A stretch of DNA of 50,624 nt from Gemmatimonadota bacterium (lineage in GTDB: Bacteria > JAAXHH01): positions 1 to 50,624 of the forward strand of contig JAPPBT010000051.1 of the NCBI GenBank assembly GCA_026702745.1, written 5' to 3'. Positions 37,852 through 47,115 of this stretch are shown in pieces; within the stretch, counting starts at the first letter, position 1; each line of letters opens with the position of its first letter. The notes under the pieces are model-generated. The model worked only from the letters and a program-made list of their open reading frames with translations. It was not told the DNA's origin and did no database searches. A program made the position numbers and the translations under genes.

Positions 37852-40371
37852 ATGGCGGTAGAACAACACGACAACATCCAGCCGATCTTCATCGAAGACG
37901 AGATGAAGAGTTCCTATCTCGATTTCTCCATGAGCGTGAACCTGTCCCGGGCGATCCCGGACGTCCGCGACGGGTTCAAGCCGTCCCAGCGGCGCATTCT
38001 CGTGGCGATGCGCGACCTGAACCTCACGCCGGGACGGCCCACGCGGAAGTGCGCCAAGATCGTCGGCCAGACGATCGGGGACTACCACCCCCACGGCGAC
38101 CTGGCCGTGTACGATACCCTCGCGCGGATGGCCCAGCCCTTCAGCATGCGCTACCCCATGGTCTTCGGCCAGGGCAATTTCGGGTCCATCGACGGCGATC
38201 CGCCGGGCGCCATGCGGTACACCGAATCGCGCATGTCCCGCCTGGCCATCGAGATGATGGAGGATATCGACAAGAACACCGTCGATTTCATGCCCAACTA
38301 CGACGAGTCGAAAGACGAGCCGACCGTGCTGCCGGGCAAGTTCCCCAACCTGCTCTGCAACGGCTCCCTCGGCATCGGCGTGGGCATGGCCTCCAACCTC
38401 CCGTCCCATAACCTCAGCGAAGTGGTGGACGGCATCGTGGCGGTGATCGACCACCCGGAAATCACGATCGGGGAGCTCGCCGCGCACATCCAGGGACCCG
38501 ATTTCGCCACCGGCGCCATCATCTACGGCCGCAACGCGATCAACGAGTATTTCCACACCGGCCGCGGGAAGATCAAGGTGCGCGCCCGCACGACGATCGA
38601 GGTGCACGAGCAGAGCGAAAAGGAAACCATCGTCGTCACGGAGATCCCCTACAAGGTCAACAAGTCCAGCCTGATCGAGAAGATCGCCGACCTCGTCCGG
38701 GAAAAGCAGATACTGGGCATTACCGACATCCGGGACGAGTCGGACCGGTCGGGCATGCGCATCGCCATCGACGTGCGGCGGGACATCCCGGGCAACATCG
38801 TGCTCAACCACCTCTTCAAGATGACGCCGCTGGAGACCACCATCGGCGTCACCATGCTGGCGCTCGTGGACGGGCGGCCCCGGGTCCTGAACATCAAGGA
38901 GTGCATCCAGCACTTCATCGACCACCGCCACGAGGTGCTGGTGCGCCGGACCACCTTCGACCTCGAGAAAGCCGAGCAGCGGGCCCATATCGTGGAAGGC
39001 CTGCGCGTCGCGCTGGACAATGTGGACCGCGTGATCGAAGTCATCCGCGGCTCGCATACCGGCGAGGAGGCCATGGAGGTCCTGGGCGACGAGTTCGGCC
39101 TGTCCCGCGCCCAGGTCGAGGCCATCCTGGACATGCGCCTGCAGCGCCTGACCGGGCTGGAAAGAGACAAGCTGGAGGAAGAATACGAAGAGCTGGTCGC
39201 GCGGATCGCCGATTACCGGGACATCCTCTCGCGGCTGGAACGCCGGATGCAGATCATCAAGGACGAGATGATCGACCTGAAGGAGCGCTACGGCGACGAG
39301 CGGCGGACCGAGCTGATCGACATCGAGGGCGATCTCAGCATCGAGGACCTGATCGCCGACGAGGAAATGGTCATCACCATTTCCCACGCCGGTTACGTCA
39401 AGCGCCTGCCCATGGACACCTACCGCAGCCAGAACCGCGGCGGCAAGGGGATCACCGGCATGAAGACCCGGGAAGAGGATTTCGTGGAGCACCTCTTCTC
39501 CGCCTCGACCCACTCCTATATCCTGTTCTTCACGAACCGCGGCAAGTGCTACTGGCTCAAGGTGTGGGAGATCCCCGAAGCCGGCCGCACGGCCCGGGGC
39601 AAAGCCGTCGTCAACCTGCTGCAGCTCGACCAGGGGGAGAGCATCGCGGCCTTCCTGCCGATCCGGAACTTCGACGACGAGCACTATATCCTGATGGTGA
39701 CGCGAGGCGGCCTGGTGAAGAAAACCGTGCTGTCGGCCTACGGGAATCCCCGGCGGAACGGCATCGTGGCGCTGAACATCCTCGAGGGCGACGCCCTCAT
39801 CGAGGCCTTGCTGACCGACGGCGACAACGACATCGTCATCGCCAGCCGGAACGGACAGGCCGTCCGTTTCCACGAGAGCGACGTCCGGACGATGGGCCGG
39901 GGCGCACAGGGGGTGCGGGGCATACGTCTCGGCGAAGGCGACCGGGTCGTGGGGATGCTGGCGTCGGATCGGGACACCACGCTGCTCTCCGTGACGGAGA
40001 ACGGCTACGGGAAGCGGACGGACATCGAGAACTACCGGCTGACCCGCCGCCACAGCAAGGGCGTGAGCAACATACGCACCAGCGAGCGTAATGGGCCCGT
40101 CGTGTCGATCCACGCGGTCTCCGACGAAGACGAGTTGATGATCATTACCACGAACGGCCTCATCATACGCCTGCCGGTCCGCGACCTGCGCCCCATCGGC
40201 CGGAACACCCAGGGCGTCCGGCTCATCAACCTGGGCGAGGGGGACCGGGTGATCGATGTTTCCCGGATTACGCCGGGCGACGAAGAGGACGATCCGGCGA
40301 CTTCCGAAGACGATTCCACGCCGTCCGAAGCGGCCGAATCACCCGGATCGGACGGTGACGAGGAGGGTTGA
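37852..40371 (+). CDS. gyrA: DNA gyrase subunit A
   Basis: 839 residues. DNA-cleaving subunit of gyrase. Seen: catalytic Tyr123 in GAMRYTE, the quinolone-region helix HPHGDLAVYDTLARMAQPF, and a C-terminal beta-pinwheel with the GyrA box as QNRGGKG (from residue 527; the canonical box is QRRGGKG). The residue aligned with E. coli Ser83 is Leu84 (codon CTG at 38101-38103), while the acidic residue four on (Asp88, E. coli Asp87) is kept. An acidic tail (DEEDDPATSEDDSTPS...) ends the protein, as in many GyrA. It begins 57 bases after gyrB. Confidence 0.97.
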   Translation: MAVEQHDNIQPIFIEDEMKSSYLDFSMSVNLSRAIPDVRDGFKPSQRRILVAMRDLNLTPGRPTRKCAKIVGQTIGDYHPHGDLAVYDTLARMAQPFSMRYPMVFGQGNFGSIDGDPPGAMRYTESRMSRLAIEMMEDIDKNTVDFMPNYDESKDEPTVLPGKFPNLLCNGSLGIGVGMASNLPSHNLSEVVDGIVAVIDHPEITIGELAAHIQGPDFATGAIIYGRNAINEYFHTGRGKIKVRARTTIEVHEQSEKETIVVTEIPYKVNKSSLIEKIADLVREKQILGITDIRDESDRSGMRIAIDVRRDIPGNIVLNHLFKMTPLETTIGVTMLALVDGRPRVLNIKECIQHFIDHRHEVLVRRTTFDLEKAEQRAHIVEGLRVALDNVDRVIEVIRGSHTGEEAMEVLGDEFGLSRAQVEAILDMRLQRLTGLERDKLEEEYEELVARIADYRDILSRLERRMQIIKDEMIDLKERYGDERRTELIDIEGDLSIEDLIADEEMVITISHAGYVKRLPMDTYRSQNRGGKGITGMKTREEDFVEHLFSASTHSYILFFTNRGKCYWLKVWEIPEAGRTARGKAVVNLLQLDQGESIAAFLPIRNFDDEHYILMVTRGGLVKKTVLSAYGNPRRNGIVALNILEGDALIEALLTDGDNDIVIASRNGQAVRFHESDVRTMGRGAQGVRGIRLGEGDRVVGMLASDRDTTLLSVTENGYGKRTDIENYRLTRRHSKGVSNIRTSERNGPVVSIHAVSDEDELMIITTNGLIIRLPVRDLRPIGRNTQGVRLINLGEGDRVIDVSRITPGDEEDDPATSEDDSTPSEAAESPGSDGDEEG

Positions 40372-40380
40372 AAAAAGCGC

Positions 40381-40408
40381 TTGACACGTTAGGCGCGCAC
40401 CCTATATT
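40381..40408 (+). promoter_or_regulatory. Sigma70-type promoter of lysW and probably the whole lys operon
   Basis: Perfect TTGACA (40381-40386), 16-base spacer, TATATT (40403-40408), nine bases after the gyrA stop. The predicted start is near 40415, about 60 bases before lysW. I see no other clear promoter before the lysX-like gene, so transcripts from here would pass through the leader ORF and terminator. Confidence 0.7.
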
Positions 40409-40473
40409 TCGTCCGTTCTTCAGGAGGAAAGGCCTTTCGTTCCGAGGCTGCACTGGTGTAAAGCGAGGGTACA

Positions 40474-40641
40474 ATGAGCGGGATCTGCCCCGAATGTGGC
40501 GCCGAGATCACCCTGGACTATGATGTCGTGGTCGGCGAAATCATCACGTGCCCGGAGTGCGGCGCGGAACTGGAAGTGATCAGCGTCGGCCCACTGGAGT
40601 TCGCACTGGCACCGGAAGAAGAGGAAGACTGGGGAGAATAG
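40474..40641 (+). CDS. lysW: Amino-group carrier protein LysW
   Basis: 55 residues. A small acidic zinc-ribbon protein whose C-terminal glutamate gamma-carboxyl carries alpha-aminoadipate (for lysine) or glutamate (for arginine/ornithine) through the pathway. Seen: two CPEC knuckles (ICPECGAEI and TCPECGAEL) and the defining C-terminus EDWGE. The ATG at 40474 has GAGGG upstream. It has its own promoter just before it and is separated from the enzyme genes by a 284-base region holding the leader peptide and terminator. Readthrough at the terminator would let the cell make carrier in excess over enzymes, which is sensible for a stoichiometric carrier (inference). Confidence 0.95.
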   Translation: MSGICPECGAEITLDYDVVVGEIITCPECGAELEVISVGPLEFALAPEEEEDWGE

Positions 40642-40695
40642 GCCCACGGTCTAGTCGGCGGTTTCGAGCACATACGGGATATCAAGGAAATCAAG

Positions 40696-40773
40696 ATGAG
40701 CAAACGAATGAAACATAAACATGGTAAACATGATTGTGATTTACGTTCGTCCGCTCATCGGGCCCCACGGTAA
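40696..40773 (+). CDS. Candidate Lys/His-rich attenuation leader peptide
   Basis: 25-codon ORF starting at ATG 40696, with ribosome binding site AAGGAAA (40684-40690). It begins MSKRMKHKHGKH and then continues DCDLRSSAHRAPR, stop TAA at 40771-40773. It has four Lys and three His codons in its first 12 positions and one more His later. All four Lys are AAA and all four His are CAT, against a GC-rich background. The stop codon lies inside the 5' arm of hairpin 40761-40797, and a strong terminator follows 40 bases on. The layout is that of a translation-coupled attenuator, matching an operon of lysine genes and hisS. Translation and stalling are inferred. Confidence 0.7.
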   Translation: MSKRMKHKHGKHDCDLRSSAHRAPR

Positions 40774-40797
40774 TCCTGCGAAAGGGATTACGGGGCC
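40761..40797 (+). promoter_or_regulatory. Attenuator hairpin overlapping the leader stop codon
   Basis: GGCCCC (40761-40766) pairs with GGGGCC (40792-40797) and GTAATCC (40770-40776) with GGATTAC (40785-40791). A 3-base bulge (40767-40769) lies on the 5' side and the loop is 8 bases. The leader stop codon is in the 5' arm, so a ribosome there would block this hairpin. An alternative pairing, 40800-40806 with 40818-40824, would break the terminator and could be the antiterminator. How stalling selects between them is not clear by eye. Confidence 0.6.
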
Positions 40798-40811
40798 ACG
40801 GGAACAGTTGG

Positions 40812-40859
40812 GAGCCGTGTTCCTCTTCGATTGAGCGAAGAGGCCGGCTCTTTTTTTTT
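40812..40859 (+). terminator. Strong rho-independent terminator before the lysX-like gene
   Basis: Outer stem GAGCCG/CGGCTC (40812-40817 with 40845-40850) and inner stem CCTCTTCG/CGAAGAGG (40822-40829 with 40836-40843), 6-base loop, then nine T (40851-40859). It sits between lysW and the other lys genes, 66 bases before the next start, so the enzyme genes need readthrough or an unseen promoter. Confidence 0.85.
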
Positions 40860-40883
40860 GCACGCGGGGCAAGGGAACACCGG

Positions 40884-40921
40884 ATATCCGGAAGGACGCG
40901 GTATATCCGGAAGGACGCGGG
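40884..40921 (+). repeat. 19-base tandem repeat containing the ribosome binding site of the lysX-like gene
   Basis: ATATCCGGAAGGACGCGG occurs at 40884-40901 and again at 40903-40920, one base apart. Each copy carries a GGAAGGA ribosome binding motif; only the second is near enough (about 10 bases) to the ATG at 40926. The first copy begins within CGGATATCCG, a perfect palindrome. Confidence 0.85.
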
Positions 40922-40925
40922 ATCT

Positions 40926-41816
40926 ATGGTATTGGGCATCGTGCTGTCGCGTATCAGGAAGGACGAGAAACGGTTGATCGCCGAGGCGCGCCGCCGCGGC
41001 ATCAACGTGAAGACGATCGACAACACGCGGCTGGTCTTCGAACTGGACCGGCGCCACATGGAACTGGATGGGGTCCTGGAGCGCTGTATCGATCACCATC
41101 GCGCCGTGTACGCACTGACCGTCTTCGACCACTGGGGCATACCGACGGTGAACCGCCAGTCGGTGGTGGAGACATACGGGAACCGGTTGCTGACGTCCCT
41201 GGCCTTGCGGGAGAACGGGGTGCCGGTGCCGGAAGTGCGCGTGGCCTATACGCCGCGTTCCGCCCTGGAAGCCATGGAGGACATGGGGTACCCGGTCGTG
41301 CTCCGTCCCGTGGAGGGCCCCGAGGGCCAGCTCGTTTCCCGCATAGGGGACAAGTATACGGCGGCGACGGTCCTGGAGCACAAACGCATCCTCGGCGCCT
41401 ATCACCACTCCATATTCTTCATGCAAAAGCACATCGATACGCCCGGACACGACATCAGGGCGTACGTGGTCGGTGACGAGACAGTGGCCGCCGTATCGGT
41501 GCTGACCCATCACTGGATCGGGACCATCACCGCCGGCGGCCTGATGAAGCAGGAACCCGTCACGGAGGAACTGAACGACCTGGCGGTCGCCGCCGTCCGG
41601 GCAATCGGCGGCGGTATCGCGGTGGTGGATATGGTACGCACGAAGGACGCCTGGTTCGTGCAGGAGATGGGCCCGCCGTCCGGGCTTTCGGACGCGTCGG
41701 ACGCCACCGGGGTCAATATCCCGGGGAAGATCATGGACTACGTGGCGGACGCCGTGGCGCGGGGGGGCGCGGTGTCTCGGCCGGACTCGGTATCGCGGGG
41801 AGGACGAAACTCGTGA
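40926..41816 (+). CDS. LysX-like ATP-grasp protein with altered catalytic residues
   Basis: 296 residues, colinear without gaps with the next gene's LysX over about 275 residues, then a Gly/Arg/Ser tail. LysX ligases join LysW's C-terminal Glu to alpha-aminoadipate. Here key positions differ: the ATP-binding Lys127 of LysX is Arg127 (VVLRPVEG), the loop GSWG (131-134) is GPEG, the substrate-loop motif [10 protein letters not shown] reads [10 protein letters not shown], and the metal-binding NEVN (246-249) is QEMG, so the Asn at 249 is Gly. Glu247 is kept. The frame is intact, with normal codon use, so it is not a decayed gene. It may be a non-catalytic partner of LysX, or have another substrate (inference). 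ATG at 40926, 4-base overlap with lysX. Confidence 0.8.
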   Translation: MVLGIVLSRIRKDEKRLIAEARRRGINVKTIDNTRLVFELDRRHMELDGVLERCIDHHRAVYALTVFDHWGIPTVNRQSVVETYGNRLLTSLALRENGVPVPEVRVAYTPRSALEAMEDMGYPVVLRPVEGPEGQLVSRIGDKYTAATVLEHKRILGAYHHSIFFMQKHIDTPGHDIRAYVVGDETVAAVSVLTHHWIGTITAGGLMKQEPVTEELNDLAVAAVRAIGGGIAVVDMVRTKDAWFVQEMGPPSGLSDASDATGVNIPGKIMDYVADAVARGGAVSRPDSVSRGGRNS

Positions 41817-42652
41817 AGATCGGCATGTTGCTGTCCATCGTTTCCACGGAACAGAAGATGCTCTTTGAGGCCGCGGCGAAACGGGGTATCGTCTTCGACC
41901 GGCTGGACGACCGGCGCATCGTCTTCGACCTGGAGAACCACCGGTACGACCACGACGTCATACTCGAGCGGTGCATCAACCACTCCAGGGCCCTCAACTC
42001 GCTGAAGATGCTCAATGCCGGCGGCATCAGGACCGTCAATACCTACGAGGTGGCCCGTGTGTGCGGCAACAAGTTCCTGACGACCATGGCACTGGTGGAC
42101 CACGGAGTACCCACGCCGAAGGCCCGCGTCGCGTTCACAGCCGAGTCGGCGCTGGAGGAAATGGAATCCATGGGCTATCCCGTCGTGCTCAAACCGCCCA
42201 TCGGTTCGTGGGGGCGCCTCATCGCGCGCGTGAACGACCGTCATGCCGCCGAAGCGGTGCTCGAGCACAAGGAGACCCTGGGGTCCTATCAGCATTCGGT
42301 GATCTACATCCAGGAGTACGTGGACAAGCCTGGCCGGGATATCCGGTCCTTCGTGGTCGACGGCGAGACCATATGCGCCGTTTACCGGTACTCGGACCAC
42401 TGGAAGACCAATACCGCCCTGGGCGGGACGACGGCCGACTGTCCCGTGGAGGGCGAGGTGGGGACGCTTTCCGCCCGCGCCGCGGAAGCGGTGGGCGGCG
42501 GCGTGGTGGCCGTCGACCTGCTGGAATCGCCGGACGGGATCCTGGTCAACGAGGTCAACTACACCATGGAGTTCCGGAACAGCATCAAGCCGACGGGCGT
42601 GGACATTCCCGGCCGAATCATCGATTATCTGGTAAAGGTGGCCCAATCATGA
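41813..42652 (+). CDS. lysX: LysW-alpha-aminoadipate (or glutamate) ligase LysX
   Basis: 279 residues of the RimK-like ATP-grasp family. It ligates the amino group of alpha-aminoadipate to the LysW C-terminus with ATP. All expected residues are visible: Lys127 in [13 protein letters not shown], the substrate-side motif [10 protein letters not shown] (197-206), and Asn246, Glu247 and Asn249 in [12 protein letters not shown]. The start is a GTG at 41813 overlapping the previous stop by 4 bases, with GGAGG upstream. Substrate (aminoadipate or glutamate) cannot be fixed from sequence, but the leader's Lys codons and the presence of argJ favour lysine. Confidence 0.9.
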   Translation: MKIGMLLSIVSTEQKMLFEAAAKRGIVFDRLDDRRIVFDLENHRYDHDVILERCINHSRALNSLKMLNAGGIRTVNTYEVARVCGNKFLTTMALVDHGVPTPKARVAFTAESALEEMESMGYPVVLKPPIGSWGRLIARVNDRHAAEAVLEHKETLGSYQHSVIYIQEYVDKPGRDIRSFVVDGETICAVYRYSDHWKTNTALGGTTADCPVEGEVGTLSARAAEAVGGGVVAVDLLESPDGILVNEVNYTMEFRNSIKPTGVDIPGRIIDYLVKVAQS

Positions 42653-43692
42653 TCAAGGTGTCTATCGCCGGCGCGTCCGGCTATGGCGGAGGGGAACTGC
42701 TCCGCCTGCTCCTGTTCCACCCGGAAATCGAAATCGGACAGGTGACTTCGGAATCGCTTGCGGGCAAGCCCGTGGGCCGGTCCCATCCGAACCTGCGGCG
42801 GGTTACGGACCTCAAGTTCAGCGCCCTGGCCGACCTCGAGCCCTGCGATGTCCTGTGCCTGTGCCTGCCCCACGGGGAGGCCATGCAGAGGTGGGACGCC
42901 GTTTCCGGCCTGTCGGGCCGCGTCATAGACCTGAGCGCGGACTTCCGCCTGCGGGATCCGGCGGACTATCCGACCTGGTACGGACACACCCATGCCCATC
43001 CCGATGTCCTCGGCCGGTTCGTGTACGGCCTGGCCGAACTCTACCGGGACGAGATTCGGGAAGCGGAATGCGTCGCGTGCACCGGGTGCCTGGCCGCCAC
43101 GGCGATCCTGTCGCTGGCGCCCCTCCTCAGGGCCGGGGCCGTCGATCCCTCCCGAATTTTCATGGAGGGGAAGATCGGCTCCTCCGCGGCGGGACACCGG
43201 GCCGACCGGTCCACCCACCACCCGGACCGCAGCGGGGCCGTGCGGTCCTTCAAGCCCACGGGACATCGCCACACGGCGGAGATCGTGCAGGAGCTCACCT
43301 TCGGCGGGCATGCACCCAAAGTCCATTTCTCGGCGACGGCCATCGAACTGGTGCGCGGCATCCTCATGACGACCCATGCCTTTGTGAACGACGGCCTGGC
43401 CGACAAGGATATCTGGGGCATCTACCGGGCGGCCTATAGCCGGGAACCCTTCATCCGCATCATCAAGGAACGCCAGGGCGTGTTCCGCTATCCCGATCCG
43501 AAGTTCCTCGCGGGCACCAATTACTGCGACATCGGGTTCGAGCGAGACGAGCACAGCGACCGGGTCGTGGTCATGGGCGCACTGGACAACCTGGTCAAGG
43601 GCGCGGCCGGACAGGCCGTGCAGGCCCTCAACATCATGCACGGGTGGGACGAACGGACGGGCCTGGAGTTTCCGGGCCTCCACCCGGTATAG
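42649..43692 (+). CDS. lysY: LysW-aminoadipyl-6-phosphate reductase LysY (ArgC family)
   Basis: 347 residues. NADPH-dependent reduction of the LysW-bound acyl phosphate to semialdehyde. Seen: Rossmann motif [14 protein letters not shown] (8-21), [10 protein letters not shown], the catalytic Cys147 in CTGCLAAT, the KIGSSAAG segment, and HRHTAEI near the active-site His. ArgC itself is a close relative; the LysW operon context decides for LysY. ATG at 42649 overlaps the lysX stop by 4 bases (ATGA). An upstream-extended frame is the lysX shadow. Confidence 0.92.
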   Translation: MIKVSIAGASGYGGGELLRLLLFHPEIEIGQVTSESLAGKPVGRSHPNLRRVTDLKFSALADLEPCDVLCLCLPHGEAMQRWDAVSGLSGRVIDLSADFRLRDPADYPTWYGHTHAHPDVLGRFVYGLAELYRDEIREAECVACTGCLAATAILSLAPLLRAGAVDPSRIFMEGKIGSSAAGHRADRSTHHPDRSGAVRSFKPTGHRHTAEIVQELTFGGHAPKVHFSATAIELVRGILMTTHAFVNDGLADKDIWGIYRAAYSREPFIRIIKERQGVFRYPDPKFLAGTNYCDIGFERDEHSDRVVVMGALDNLVKGAAGQAVQALNIMHGWDERTGLEFPGLHPV

Positions 43693-43699
43693 GACGGAT

Positions 43700-44961
<1,262 letters not shown>

Positions 44962-44965
<4 letters not shown>

Positions 44966-45759
44966 TCGTGGTGAAGACGGGCGGAAGCCGGGGCATCAAC
45001 CTGGATTACGTCCTGGAGGACATCGCCCGGCAGACCGAACCGCTGGTGCTGGTGCACGGCGCGTCCGACGAATTGAACCGGATTTCCGAGCAACTGGGCA
45101 AGCCGCCCCGCATGGTCACGTCGCCGTCGGGATACACGAGCCGGGTCACCGATCAGGAAACGCTGGACATCTTCACCATGGTGTACTGTGGAAAGCGCAA
45201 CACCCGCATCGTCGAGAGACTGCAGCAGCTCGGGGTCAACGCCGTCGGCCTTAGCGGCGTGGACGGCCGTCTGCTCGAGGGCCGCCGGAAACCCAGTATC
45301 CGCATCGTGGAGGACGGCCGGACGAAGATCCTGCGGGATGACTACACCGGCCGGATCGAAAGGGCGAACGTCTCGCTCCTGACCACGCTCCTCGACCAGG
45401 GCTACCTGCCCGTCATCAGTCCCCCCGCCATCAGCTACGAAGGCGAGGTGATCAACATTGACGGGGACCGCGCGGCCGCGGTGATCGCCGACGCCCTCGG
45501 CGCGGAACGGCTGGTCATACTCTCCAATACGCCGGGGTTCCTGGAGGATGCGGACGATGAGGACACACTGATACCTCGGATATCCCGCGACGAAATCGAC
45601 CGGGAGATCGAAACCCACGCCCGGGACCGCATGAAGAAGAAGCTGCTCGGTGCGAAGGAGGCGCTCGAGGTCGGCGTGGGCCAGGTGATCCTGGGGGACG
45701 GCAGGATCCCCGAACCGGTCACGGCGGCCTTGCGCGGCGAGGGCACGGTGATCGGGTAG
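44962..45759 (+). CDS. lysZ: LysW-aminoadipate 6-kinase LysZ (ArgB family)
   Basis: 265 residues. Phosphorylates the side-chain carboxyl of LysW-bound aminoadipate. Amino-acid-kinase features: N-terminal VVKTGGS, VLVHGAS, the LysZ-like GYTSRVTD loop, AVGLSGVDG, NIDGDRAAAVIADALGA and VILSNTPGFL. ArgB kinases of the acetyl pathway usually have a longer N-terminus; the short start at once with VVKTGGS fits LysZ. ATG at 44962 overlaps hisS by 4 bases. 114 bases separate it from lysJ. Confidence 0.92.
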
Positions 45760-45873
45760 CAGGCGCAGGCGCGGAACGATCGCGTTGTGGCCGCGGGCGG
45801 GTTGCGGCCGCCCGGGCGGGGACGGTCCGCGCCGAGGCGGATGAACCGGAAATACGGATCGGAGCAAGCTGAA

Positions 45874-47115
45874 ATGACAGACTACCAGGCCATGGAAAAC
45901 CAGGCGTCGATGGGCATTCTGCCCAAGCGGGACGTGGTGATCGTCCGGGGCAGCGGCGCGCGCGTCTGGGATGCAGAAGGCAAGGAATACATCGATTGCA
46001 TCGGCGGGATCGGTACGGCCAATGTAGGCCACTGCCATCCGGCCGTGACGGAGGCGGTCGCGCGGCAGGCGGAGCGGCTCGTAATCTGTCCGGACACCTT
46101 CTACAATGACCTCCGGGCGGAACTGGCCGTAGCCCTGACCCGGGTGGCCCCGGAGGGGCTGGACCGGCTCTTCCTGTGCAATTCAGGCACGGAAGCGGTG
46201 GAGGCGGCGCTGAAATTCGCCCGCGTCGCTACCGGCCGGCAGGGCATCATCGCGGCCCAGCGCGGATTTCACGGACGTACCTTCGGGGCCCTGAGCGCCA
46301 CCTGGAATCCCAAGTACCGCGCCCCCTTCGAACCCCTCGTGCCCGGTTTCACCCACGTGAAATACAACGATGTCTCCGTCATGGAGGAATCCATCGGCGA
46401 CGGGACGGCCGCGGTAATCCTGGAGGTGGTACAGGGCGAGGGCGGCGTTCGGATCGGCGACGGCGCCTATCTGAAACGCGTGGAAGCCCTGTGCCGGGAA
46501 CGGGGTGTCCTGTTCATCGTGGACGAGGTGCAAACCGGATTCGGCCGGACCGGCGCCATGTTCGCCTGCGAGCACCATGGCCTGCGGCCGGACATGCTCT
46601 GCCTGGCCAAAGCCATGGCCGGCGGCCTGCCCGTGGGCGCTACGCTGTGTGCCGACTCGGTCCGGGACGTCCCCTCCATGTCCCACGGCAACACCTTTGG
46701 CGGCAGCCCGGTGGTCTGCGCGGCGGGCCTGGCCACGCTGCGCGTGCTGGAGGAAGAAGGGCTCGTCGAGAAGGCTCGGGAGAACGGCGCGTACTTCCGG
46801 GATGCACTTGCGGCGCTGGACGCGCCCTTTGTCCGGGAGATCAGGGGCCTGGGCCTGATCATCGGCGTCGAGATGAAGGGACGGGTCACCCCCGTCCTCC
46901 GCGGACTCATGGAACGCGGCGTGATGGCCCTGCCCGCGGGCAACACGGTGCTGCGCTTCCTCCCGCCCCTGTCGATTTCCAGGGAGGAGATCGACCAGGT
47001 GGTAGAGACCGTGGGTGTGGTGCTGGGATCGTTGGAGGGAAGTTCGGCGGACGATGCGGCCCGGGACCGGAGACGTGCGCGGCGAAGTCCTGCCGGAGCC
47101 CCGGAGGCCGAATGA
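45874..47115 (+). CDS. lysJ: LysW-aminoadipate semialdehyde aminotransferase LysJ
   Basis: 413 residues from the ATG at 45874. Class III PLP aminotransferase that converts the LysW-bound semialdehyde to LysW-lysine. Seen: DCIGGIGTANVGHCHP, NSGTEAVEAALKFAR, the cofactor-binding VDEVQTGFGRTG, and the PLP Lys246 in LCLAKAMAGG. I prefer 45874 because GGAG lies 9 bases upstream; frame-open ATGs at 45787 and 45841 have poor sites, and the extra residues look like untranslated leader. The end overlaps lysK by 4 bases. ArgD is a close relative; context gives LysJ. Confidence 0.92.
   Translation: MTDYQAMENQASMGILPKRDVVIVRGSGARVWDAEGKEYIDCIGGIGTANVGHCHPAVTEAVARQAERLVICPDTFYNDLRAELAVALTRVAPEGLDRLFLCNSGTEAVEAALKFARVATGRQGIIAAQRGFHGRTFGALSATWNPKYRAPFEPLVPGFTHVKYNDVSVMEESIGDGTAAVILEVVQGEGGVRIGDGAYLKRVEALCRERGVLFIVDEVQTGFGRTGAMFACEHHGLRPDMLCLAKAMAGGLPVGATLCADSVRDVPSMSHGNTFGGSPVVCAAGLATLRVLEEEGLVEKARENGAYFRDALAALDAPFVREIRGLGLIIGVEMKGRVTPVLRGLMERGVMALPAGNTVLRFLPPLSISREEIDQVVETVGVVLGSLEGSSADDAARDRRRARRSPAGAPEAE

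Noticed and set aside
40642-40860. Lysine riboswitch or T-box as explanation for the leader
   Set aside because: I see no T-box TGGNACCGCG-type sequence and no recognisable lysine-riboswitch core; the translated Lys/His ORF explains the layout better.
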